DNA of 64,000 nt, from positions 303,812 through 367,811 of the forward strand of contig CAJYNG010000021.1 in assembly GCA_913775725.1 (NCBI GenBank), given 5' to 3'. A program made the translations under genes and the position numbers. How positions within the stretch are numbered: the first letter of the stretch is position 1; each line of letters starts with the position of its first letter. This document shows positions 19,148 to 26,835 of the stretch, in pieces. The DNA comes from an uncultured Stenotrophomonas sp. Lineage in GTDB: Bacteria > Pseudomonadota > Gammaproteobacteria > Xanthomonadales > Xanthomonadaceae. The notes beneath the pieces were generated by a model that was given only the letters and a program-made list of their open reading frames with translations, made no database searches and had not been told where the DNA came from.

Positions 19148-19786
19148 TTACTGCGTCTTGAAGTCGAACGGCACTTCAATGCTGCCGGGCACGGCCTGGC
19201 CGTTGCTCTGTGCCGGGGTGAAACGCCAGCGGCGCACGGCGTCGGTGGCGGCACGGTCGAGCTCGCGTGAGCCGCTGCGCTGGATCAGCGTGGTGTTGTT
19301 CGGGTAGCCGGTGGCATCCACATCCACGCGTACCACCACAGTGCCGGTTTCGCCGGCGCGCAGGGCGGCGGCGGGGTACGACGGCGGCGGAGACTGTCCG
19401 GCGATCGGCATCGGCTGGCTGTTGCCGGTCATGGCCTGCGCCGCGCCCGGGGTGGCTGGAGCTGGCTCGGCGATCGGGGCGGGCGGTGGCGGGGCGGTTT
19501 CGACCAGCTTCGGCGCTTCCTCCTCCACCGGTGCCGGCTTGGCGTCAGGCATGTCGCTGGAACCGGCCGCAGCGGCCAGCGGTTCCGGCAGGGGCTCGAC
19601 CTGGGCGGTTTCCTGCGGGGTCTGTGCGGCCGGGTCGGCGCGGAAGAATTCCTTGTCGCGGCCGGTCAGCCAGACCAGCACGAACAGCAGCACGCCCACG
19701 CCGAAGGCGATGCCAGCGATCTTCAGGGCGTTGCGCGGGATATGCACAGTGAACGACTTGGCGGACGACGAGCGGGGTGCAGACAT
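19148..19786 (-). CDS. TonB-family energy transducer
   Basis: 212 aa from the ATG at 19786. A membrane helix is at about residues 22-40 (LKIAGIAFGVGVLLFVLVWL), then a long Pro/Glu/Ala-rich periplasmic spacer, and a C-terminal TonB domain (PPPSYPAAALRAGETGTVVVRVDVD ... RELDRAATDAVRRWRFTPA). It is similar in layout to its neighbour at 18456-19028, which suggests an old duplication. It is divergent from serS, with 113 bases between them. Confidence 0.82.
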   Translation of the reverse strand: MSAPRSSSAKSFTVHIPRNALKIAGIAFGVGVLLFVLVWLTGRDKEFFRADPAAQTPQETAQVEPLPEPLAAAAGSSDMPDAKPAPVEEEAPKLVETAPPPPAPIAEPAPATPGAAQAMTGNSQPMPIAGQSPPPSYPAAALRAGETGTVVVRVDVDATGYPNNTTLIQRSGSRELDRAATDAVRRWRFTPAQSNGQAVPGSIEVPFDFKTQ

Positions 19787-19857
19787 GGACCGGACCAGTA
19801 CGGAATAGCCCGATTCTGCCACGCCGGGAATGAACCGGGCGGCAGAAATCCGTATAA

Positions 19858-21180
<1,323 letters not shown>

Positions 21181-21183
21181 TAG

Positions 21184-21331
21184 CCGGCGCTTCGCGCCGC
21201 CGCCCGAGCGCAGGCTCGGGCGCTACAGATCCGTGCAGAGCTGAGTCTATGCTCGGCTGCTCCTGCCCATCGCGGATCATATTGATTGTCGGCGCTCTGC
21301 GCCGCCGCCCGAGCGCAGGCTCGGGCGCTAC
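21184..21331. repeat. two direct REP repeats of about 42 bp
   Basis: Nearly identical blocks (core CGCCCGAGCGCAGGCTCGGGCG preceded by a CGGCGC..GCGCCG hairpin) end in CTAC at 21223-21226 and 21328-21331. Between them is a partial element of the AGCCGAGC subtype. The second CTAC, read on the minus strand as GTAG, contains the TAG stop of the neighbouring SH3 gene. Confidence 0.75.
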
Positions 21332-21684
21332 GGGGTTTCTGCAACCCGCAGCTTCTCCAACGGCACCCATCCCGGTTCGCCCGTCGCCGGCACGCACCAC
21401 GCCCAGCCATTGAGCGTGCGCTCCCCGCGCAGCAGCTGCCCGGGATCCACATCCAGCTCCCGCGCGCAGTAATCTTCCGTGGCGAATGCGCCACCCTGCG
21501 CGTCGCGACCGATCACAGGCGCCGGCACGAATCCGGGCTGCTGCCCTTCGGCTTCGCACAGGAACCAGTCGTCCCAGCCCTCCGGGCCTTCATAACGTTC
21601 GCCTACCACCAGTGCCTGGCCTCGGCGCAGGGTGATCGGGTACGGAAATTCGCTGCGGTGTGCAGTGGTCACGATGTAGTTCAT
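21328..21684 (-). CDS. SH3-domain protein
   Basis: 118 aa, no signal peptide. Two SH3-like halves are visible: ALVVGERYEGPEGWDDWFLCEAEGQQPGFVPAPVI (residues about 24-58) and GQLLRGERTLNGWAWCVPATGEPGWVPLEKLRV (about 82-114), with the typical GW..VP ending. Small soluble proteins of this kind are widespread with no assigned function. The stop codon TAG is supplied by a REP element. Confidence 0.75.
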   Translation of the reverse strand: MNYIVTTAHRSEFPYPITLRRGQALVVGERYEGPEGWDDWFLCEAEGQQPGFVPAPVIGRDAQGGAFATEDYCARELDVDPGQLLRGERTLNGWAWCVPATGEPGWVPLEKLRVAETP

Positions 21685-21744
21685 GGCCCCAGCCTAACGT
21701 TCTGGTGAGCGCCGCGCATGGCACGGAATCCACGCACACGTGCA

Positions 21745-21769
21745 GTAGATCCACGCCATGCGTGGATGG
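21745..21769. repeat. single SMAG/REP element (ATCCACGC subtype)
   Basis: GTAG at 21745 is followed by a perfect hairpin ATCCACGC..GCGTGGAT. It is the same subtype as at 11142-11231. It lies between the SH3 gene promoter and the azoreductase terminator. Confidence 0.75.
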
Positions 21770-21787
21770 TGCAGCCCTGGCCAGATA

Positions 21788-21817
21788 CAAAAAAAACGGC
21801 CCCGCAAAGCGGGGCCG
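21788..21817 (-). terminator. rho-independent terminator of azoR
   Basis: A perfect 9-bp stem CGGCCCCGC/GCGGGGCCG (21797-21805 and 21809-21817) is closed by AAA. On the minus strand it runs into eight consecutive T. This is the strongest terminator in the window. Confidence 0.9.
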
Positions 21818-21902
21818 CCAGGGAGGGCCGGGATGGGGGAGGGGATCCCGGCCCGCGTTCAGCGCCCAGACGAGGAGAGAGGGGCGCCGAACGCTGGAAC
21901 GC

Positions 21903-22490
21903 TTATGCAGCGGCGGCTTCGGCCGCTTGGTGCGACGGCAGCGCAGCCAGTGCGCCGGCAATGGCGTCTTCGCGGTGCTGCGGCGAGTAGGCGATGCCTT
22001 CGGCGCGTACGAACTCGACATCGTTGATGCCCCAGAAGGCAAACGTCTGGCGCAGGAACGGCTCCTGGAAATCCGCGGGCGAGTCGGTGTAGATGCCGCC
22101 ACGGCTGCTGGCGATGATCACCCGCTTGCCACCGGCCAGGCCCACCGGGCCATTCTCGGTGTACTTGAAGGTGCGGCCGGCCACGGCCACGCGGTCGATC
22201 CACGCCTTCAGGGTGGACGGAATGCTGAAGTTGTACATCGGCGCGCCGATCACCACGATGTCCGCGGCAAGGAACTGCTCGAGTACCTGTTCAGCATCGG
22301 CAGCTTCGGCCGCGTCGGTCTTGGCAAGCGATCCGCTGCGCAGATGCGGTACCGGATTGGCATCAAGATCGCGATAATCAACCTGCAGACTGTCGATCTG
22401 CTGGGTGAACTGAGCCACCACGGCGGCGGTCAGGTGGCGGGAGACGGAGTTGTCGCCAAGCACGCTGGCGTCGATGTGCAGAAGCTTCAT
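21903..22490 (-). CDS. azoR: FMN-dependent NADH-azoreductase
   Basis: 195 aa from the ATG at 22490. It has a flavodoxin-like fold: MKLLHIDASVLGDNSVSR (phosphate-binding start of the FMN site), PMYNFSIPSTLKAWIDRVAVAGRTFKY and SSRGGIYTDSP. The AzoR family reduces azo dyes and quinones with NADH and is thought to protect against quinone stress. It is transcribed divergently from a LysR regulator, a common pairing for this enzyme, and ends at a strong terminator. Confidence 0.92.
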   Translation of the reverse strand: MKLLHIDASVLGDNSVSRHLTAAVVAQFTQQIDSLQVDYRDLDANPVPHLRSGSLAKTDAAEAADAEQVLEQFLAADIVVIGAPMYNFSIPSTLKAWIDRVAVAGRTFKYTENGPVGLAGGKRVIIASSRGGIYTDSPADFQEPFLRQTFAFWGINDVEFVRAEGIAYSPQHREDAIAGALAALPSHQAAEAAAA

Positions 22491-22590
22491 GGCAGTACCT
22501 ATGTTCGGGAGAGGTGGCGGGCTTGCCGCCGACGGAGAGAACGATAGGTTGTTGCAAAGACGGAATAAAGGTGGTTGAATGCCACGTATT

Positions 22591-22606
22591 GTTCTAGATA
22601 TGGAAC
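22591..22606. promoter_or_regulatory. possible LysR-type site in azoR/lysR intergenic region
   Basis: GTTC at 22591 and GAAC at 22603 are arms of a partial palindrome with eight bases between them, just before the LysR start codon and within the 122-base divergent promoter region. LysR regulators often bind such sites and repress themselves. The evidence is the palindrome and its place only. Confidence 0.3.
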
Positions 22607-22612
22607 TCGGGC

Positions 22613-23605
22613 ATGCATGACCTGAATGATCTGTACTACTTCGCGATGGTGGTCGACCACGGCGGATTCGCCGCCGCCGAGCGCGCACTGGGTATTCCCA
22701 AGTCGCGCCTGAGCCGCCGCATCAGCCAGCTGGAAACCGACCTGGGCGTGCGCCTGCTGCAGCGGTCCACCCGTCGTTTCGCCGTGACCGACGTCGGCAC
22801 CAGCGTGCACCGCCATGCGCAGACGATGCTGGCCGAGGCACAGGCCGCCCGCGAAGTGGTGGACCGCCTCAGCGCGGAACCGCGCGGCGTGGTGCGCGCC
22901 AGCGTGCCGGTGTCGCTGGCGCAGATGCAGCTGCCCAAGCTGCTGCCCAAGTTCCTCGAGCAGTACCCGAAGGTGCGCCTGCAGCTGAACATCAGCAATC
23001 GCCGCGTGGACATCATCAACGAAGGCTACGACGTGGCCCTGCGCGTGCGTTCGCGCCTGGACGACGATGGCAGCCTGGTGATGCGCAGCTTCGGCCAGGT
23101 GCAGGAGCTGCTGGTGGCCAGCCCGAAGTACCTGGACCGCGCCGGCCGGCCGAAGGATCCGGAAGAGCTGACCCAGCATGTCACCCTCAGCATCAGCGAA
23201 GACGAAGCACGCCAGCGCTGGGAACTGCATGGCCCGGAAGGCGAAGTGCGCCGGGTCGACCTGCAGCCGCGCGTGGCCGGCTTCGACTTCCCGCTGCTGC
23301 AGAGCATGGTGAAGGACGGTTTCGGCATCACCATGCTGCCGGAGACCGTGTGCGCCGACGCGGTGCGTAACGGTGAGCTGGAAGTGGTGCTGCCGGACTG
23401 GTCGCTGCCGCAGGGCGTGTGCCACGCCGTGTTCGCCTCGCGCCGCGGCCTGTTGCCGGCGGTACGCGTGTTCATCGACTTCCTGGCCGAGCACCTGCCG
23501 CCGCAGCTGGAGGCCTCGCGCCTGGATTGCGGTGGCGCCTGTGAAAAGGCCAAGGAAAGGATCAAGGCCAGTGCACTGGGTGCGTTGGCGGTGGATGCGG
23601 GCTGA
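22613..23605 (+). CDS. LysR-family transcriptional regulator
   Basis: 330 aa. Residues 1-60 form the LysR helix-turn-helix (MHDLNDLYYFAMVVDHGGFAAAERALGIPKSRLSRRISQLE), followed by the substrate-binding domain (VRLQLNISNRRVDIINEGYDVALRVRS, DGFGITMLPETVC). It resembles the large LysR subgroup that regulates a divergent oxidoreductase, so azoR is the likely target. The C-terminal 25 residues extend past the usual end of the fold. Confidence 0.92.
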   Translation: MHDLNDLYYFAMVVDHGGFAAAERALGIPKSRLSRRISQLETDLGVRLLQRSTRRFAVTDVGTSVHRHAQTMLAEAQAAREVVDRLSAEPRGVVRASVPVSLAQMQLPKLLPKFLEQYPKVRLQLNISNRRVDIINEGYDVALRVRSRLDDDGSLVMRSFGQVQELLVASPKYLDRAGRPKDPEELTQHVTLSISEDEARQRWELHGPEGEVRRVDLQPRVAGFDFPLLQSMVKDGFGITMLPETVCADAVRNGELEVVLPDWSLPQGVCHAVFASRRGLLPAVRVFIDFLAEHLPPQLEASRLDCGGACEKAKERIKASALGALAVDAG

Positions 23606-23643
23606 GGCACCTACCCGCAACTGCACCGCCAATCTGTGAAACG

Positions 23644-23670
23644 GTAGCGCCGGGCCATGCCCGGTGTTGC
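23644..23670. repeat. single SMAG/REP element (GCCGGGC subtype)
   Basis: GTAG at 23644 is followed by the hairpin GCCGGGCCATGCCCGG. It lies between the convergent LysR and DUF4241-type genes. Confidence 0.65.
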
Positions 23671-23686
23671 TGCTTTTCGGCCCCGG

Positions 23687-24757
23687 TCAGTTCCGGCCGA
23701 ACAGCCGGTCCCAGAAGCTGCGCCGCGGCGGTGCGGCCGATGTGGGCTCGGCAATGACCGGCGCTTCCAGCACCGCCATCAGTTCCGCGCTGCGCGGCTT
23801 CTTCAGGAAGCGCGCGTAGTCCAGGTAGCTGGTCACCTTGCTCATGTGCAGGCGCTCCGGCATGGCCGGCAAGGCGCCGCCCTGCAGCAGCACGCGTAAC
23901 GATTCTGAGCGGTCCAGCCGGATCGCCTCGAACACGGCGGTGCCGCCGCATCCAGGTTCGATCTGGTTGGCGCGCTGTGGCGCGTCCTTCAGCAGGGCAC
24001 GCACTGCCTCCACGTCATCGCGCTCCACGGCGGCCACCAGTCGCGCCAGCGCCTCGGCTTCCGCACGTGGCAGGTTGTCCCGATAGGTCTGGTCGGCGAT
24101 CTCGCGTTCGTCGCGCCCGTCACCGCCCTGGATGCACAGGAAATCGGTGACCAGAGCGACCGGAATGCCGGAGGTATCCAGTGCCCAGTAGCTGGGATAG
24201 ACGCCGTCGCCCCAGCCGCTGGTGAACACCACAAGGCCGTGCGGCGAGTCCTCGCCCCAGGGGCGATATTCGGCACCTTCATCCAGGCCATCGTGGTCGA
24301 TCAGTGCATCCGACCATTCGCTGTCTTCGTCGCCATCGGCCTGTTCGATCAGGGCCAGCAGCGCCTGTTGGGTGTCGGTATCCATGAAGCAACCGATGCC
24401 AGCGTCGACCGGGTAGCCGATGAAGCTGTCCTCATCCAGTCCGGTCAGATCCTGCGTGGTCCAGCGCGCCATCTGCCAGTGCAGGGCGGTCGCGGTGAGA
24501 GCTTCGCGGGGCCTGAACCAGACTACGGCCAACGCCGGGCGGCCGCTGTGCACGATGATCTCGACAGGATGCCGGCCCAGCGGGGCGGTGTAGTCGGCCA
24601 GCGCCGGCGCCTCGGCCTGGACCAGCGGATCGCAGACCACCAGCTGCCCGCTGCTGACCGGCAGGTGCCCGGCGAAGGTGCGGTGCAGGGCCACTGCGGC
24701 CAGCTGGGTGGCGTCCAGCAGGGTGGTGCGCAGGTTGGCCAGGTCGAGGTGGGCCAT
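23687..24757 (-). CDS. DUF4241-type protein with ankyrin-like C-terminal part
   Basis: 356 aa from the ATG at 24757 (MAHLDLANLR). The N-terminal 210 residues resemble the DUF4241 family (SGQLVVCDPLVQ, PVDAGIGCFMDTDTQQAL, FTSGWGDGVYPSYWALDTSGIPVALVTDF). The C-terminal part has helical pairs with an ankyrin-like pattern (LARLVAAVERDDVEAVRALLKDAP, GTAVFEAIRLDRSESLRVLLQGGA). It has no signal peptide. Its function is unknown. DUF4241 proteins appear in several bacterial contexts including polymorphic toxin loci, but no partner gene is next to this one. Confidence 0.68.
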   Translation of the reverse strand: MAHLDLANLRTTLLDATQLAAVALHRTFAGHLPVSSGQLVVCDPLVQAEAPALADYTAPLGRHPVEIIVHSGRPALAVVWFRPREALTATALHWQMARWTTQDLTGLDEDSFIGYPVDAGIGCFMDTDTQQALLALIEQADGDEDSEWSDALIDHDGLDEGAEYRPWGEDSPHGLVVFTSGWGDGVYPSYWALDTSGIPVALVTDFLCIQGGDGRDEREIADQTYRDNLPRAEAEALARLVAAVERDDVEAVRALLKDAPQRANQIEPGCGGTAVFEAIRLDRSESLRVLLQGGALPAMPERLHMSKVTSYLDYARFLKKPRSAELMAVLEAPVIAEPTSAAPPRRSFWDRLFGRN

Positions 24758-24882
24758 GGGGGCTCCGATTGCAGGTGATGCACCACCGTGCCGGATGCGA
24801 AGGGCAGGGGCAAGGGTGGTCTTGGGCAAATGCCCTTCACGTGCGAGAATACGCCGCTGCCCGGGCAACCGGGACCCCGATT

Positions 24883-24972
24883 GGAGAGATGGCCGAGCGG
24901 TTTAAGGCACCGGTCTTGAAAACCGGCGAAGGGTTAAACCTTCCGTGGGTTCGAATCCCACTCTCTCCGCCA
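24883..24972 (+). tRNA. tRNA-Ser (anticodon UGA)
   Basis: A full cloverleaf can be drawn. Acceptor GGAGAGA pairs with TCTCTCC. The anticodon stem CCGGT/ACCGG holds the loop CTTGAAA, with anticodon TGA at 24917-24919. The long variable arm is typical of serine tRNAs. The T arm is GTGGG/CCCAC, and the CCA end is encoded. A terminator follows. Confidence 0.97.
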
Positions 24973-24984
24973 GTTGTTTCAAAG

Positions 24985-25010
24985 AGCCCCTGGAAACAGG
25001 GGCTTTTTTG
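24985..25010 (+). terminator. terminator of tRNA-Ser
   Basis: Stem AGCCCCTG/CAGGGGCT (24985-24992 and 24997-25004), loop GAAA, followed by a T run. A diverged copy of this hairpin with its left flank occurs at 26721-26744. Confidence 0.9.
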
Positions 25011-25012
25011 TT

Positions 25013-25331
25013 TTCTCGCCTTGCTGCTCGTCAGTTCATCAATCCAGCTATTGGGCTCCAGGGGCAGAGGGGCTGCAGTCGCGCAGAGCACGCATGCTGC
25101 CAAGCGTTCTGGCTGACAGGCGACAGAGAGAGTGCGCAGGACGTGAGATTAAGGGCCAAGATCCCGCGTGGGTTCCAGCGAGCGCATCTCGGGCTACCGG
25201 CTCCCTGACAACACACTGACGGTTAAAAATGGAACACTCTACTCAATAGCAATCGTAACCACGTCGTACACTAATACTCGGCCCGCAACAGGCTGCGCAG
25301 GATTCCCACAGCATTCATTGGAGGAGGCTAA
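25013..25331. other. non-coding left part of the tRNA-linked insert
   Basis: No convincing gene is seen. The stretch near 25225-25275 is AT-richer than the surroundings and probably holds the promoter of the protease gene. The strong ribosome site GGAGGAGG lies just before the GTG at 25332. Confidence 0.5.
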
Positions 25332-26585
25332 GTGAAAACAGGCGCTATTTACATGAGTGTGCTCGGACTGCTCTTCGGGAGTCTTGTGTCCACCACTGCA
25401 CTTGCTCAGAAGAGTGTTTCCGAGAGTGAGAAATTGGAGGGGCTGGATGAGGAGACTGCGGTTGCGGTCAGCTTCCTCCTTTCCAGAGTCAAGTCTCTAT
25501 CGGTTGATGAAGCAATCAGACGGATTCAGCTGGAGGCGGCAGTGGCACCCAGCATCCAGGACATTCGTCGAGAGTATGCCGGGCGCTTGACGGAAATCAG
25601 CATCGAGCAGTCGCCTGACTTTCACGTTTCGGTGAAGCTCAAGGGAGATGGTGCTGTAGCAGGGCGGCAATGGACGACGGCGGCTGGTAAAGCACGTGTC
25701 GAGTTCTCCTCTGGGCACCTTTTCACGGAGGAGGAGTTCACCAAGCAACTGAAGGAAATTCGGCTGGCAGCACAGTCAGCTATCCCTGGTTTCGTTGGAT
25801 TGACCGGATATGCCGGAGATAACGAGGCTGAGGTCAGAATACGTGGGGATGAGCAGGACGCCAAGAAGTACATGGGAATCCTGTCCAAGCTCGAACGTGC
25901 CTATCGCGTAAAGCTCCGTTTCAAGACGTCGGACGTTCCTGAAAGCAATTCCATATATGCAATCGGCGGAGCCGTGCTGCAGTCAAACAATTCATACTGC
26001 ACCACGGGATTTACGGTGAAGCACGTGGCTACAGGTCTAAAGGGAATCATAACGGCGGCGCATTGCCCCGACGACGTCATCTATGGCAACTATGGGAGTA
26101 GCCAGAACGGGACCTTGGTTACGTTCCCCTTGATATTCCAGGATCAAAGGAACGATGCGCAAACCGATGTACAGTGGCATCGAATTCCATCTCCGCACAT
26201 TCCTCTGCTGGAGGCGTATGCGTCGTCAACAGTGTCCACGCGCTTTATTGCGAACGTTTACAATGTGCCAGCGAAAGACGGTACCATCTGCTTCCGTGGT
26301 TCGCGTAGCGGATATAGCTGTGGAATAGTCACGTCGGTTAAGCATAGTCCTGGAAATATTTGTGGGCCCACCGAGTCTATGCAATGCGATGAGGTCTGGT
26401 TCAAGGTAGAAGGAAGCTCGCTCGCCTGCGGTGGTGGCGACAGCGGTGCTGCAATGTTCTTCCAGGACACCGGTTATGGCATTGTCAAGTCTGCGCGCTC
26501 GGACACACCGCTGCCAGGCGAGTGCAAGTCGCTCACCGGAATGCCGTTCAGTCGCGTCAGGGCTTGGGGGTTCCAGCCCAACTAG
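25332..26585 (+). CDS. secreted trypsin-like serine protease (S1 family) with pro-region
   Basis: 417 aa. The GTG start sits six bases after a GGAGGAGG ribosome site. A signal peptide covers residues 1-25 (cut near TTALA-Q), then a pro-region of about 175 residues without similarity that I recognise, then a chymotrypsin-fold domain. The catalytic triad is visible as His244 in ITAAHC, Asp279 in AQTDV and Ser371 in CGGGDSGAA. Six or more cysteines suggest disulfides. The layout resembles alpha-lytic/streptogrisin-type exported proteases. Base composition is visibly lower in GC than the neighbours, and the gene lies between an intact and a decayed tRNA-Ser copy, which points to acquisition by transfer. 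Confidence 0.82.
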   Translation: MKTGAIYMSVLGLLFGSLVSTTALAQKSVSESEKLEGLDEETAVAVSFLLSRVKSLSVDEAIRRIQLEAAVAPSIQDIRREYAGRLTEISIEQSPDFHVSVKLKGDGAVAGRQWTTAAGKARVEFSSGHLFTEEEFTKQLKEIRLAAQSAIPGFVGLTGYAGDNEAEVRIRGDEQDAKKYMGILSKLERAYRVKLRFKTSDVPESNSIYAIGGAVLQSNNSYCTTGFTVKHVATGLKGIITAAHCPDDVIYGNYGSSQNGTLVTFPLIFQDQRNDAQTDVQWHRIPSPHIPLLEAYASSTVSTRFIANVYNVPAKDGTICFRGSRSGYSCGIVTSVKHSPGNICGPTESMQCDEVWFKVEGSSLACGGGDSGAAMFFQDTGYGIVKSARSDTPLPGECKSLTGMPFSRVRAWGFQPN

Positions 26586-26609
26586 AGACTGACCTCAACA
26601 AGCCATTCT

Positions 26610-26708
26610 GATTGGTTGAGCGGTGTTTTGAGCGCCATCCGGTTTGGGCAACTGGCGACGTCGCTGGTACCAGTGACGTCGGCTACATGGCCGGTATTCT
26701 CTCCGACA
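26610..26708 (+). pseudogene. decayed tRNA-Ser copy
   Basis: By-eye alignment to the intact tRNA-Ser at 24883. GATTGGTTGAGCGGT matches the D-arm region. CCGGTTTGGGCAACTGG keeps the anticodon stem as a pairable CCGGT/ACTGG. TCTCTCCGACAG matches the 3' acceptor end TCTCTCCGCCAG. The 5' acceptor and the T arm are lost, so it is not functional. A matching terminator follows at the same relative place as in the intact gene. Confidence 0.55.
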
Positions 26709-26720
26709 GAATCATGAAAT

Positions 26721-26744
26721 GGCCTCTGGGAACAGGGGCCTTTT
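26721..26744 (+). terminator. terminator, diverged duplicate of the tRNA-Ser terminator
   Basis: Stem GGCCTCTG/CAGGGGCC (one G-T pair), loop GGAA, then TTTT. The sequence and left flank (GAAAT) parallel those of the terminator at 24985-25010. It would also stop transcripts from the protease gene. Confidence 0.75.
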
Positions 26745-26835
26745 CTTCTGCCACCGCAGCTGCTGTCCAGCCATCGAATCATCAGGCCAGCTTGTACGGC
26801 TTGGTATGGGCGCATATGGGTGTAGCTGAACGCAC

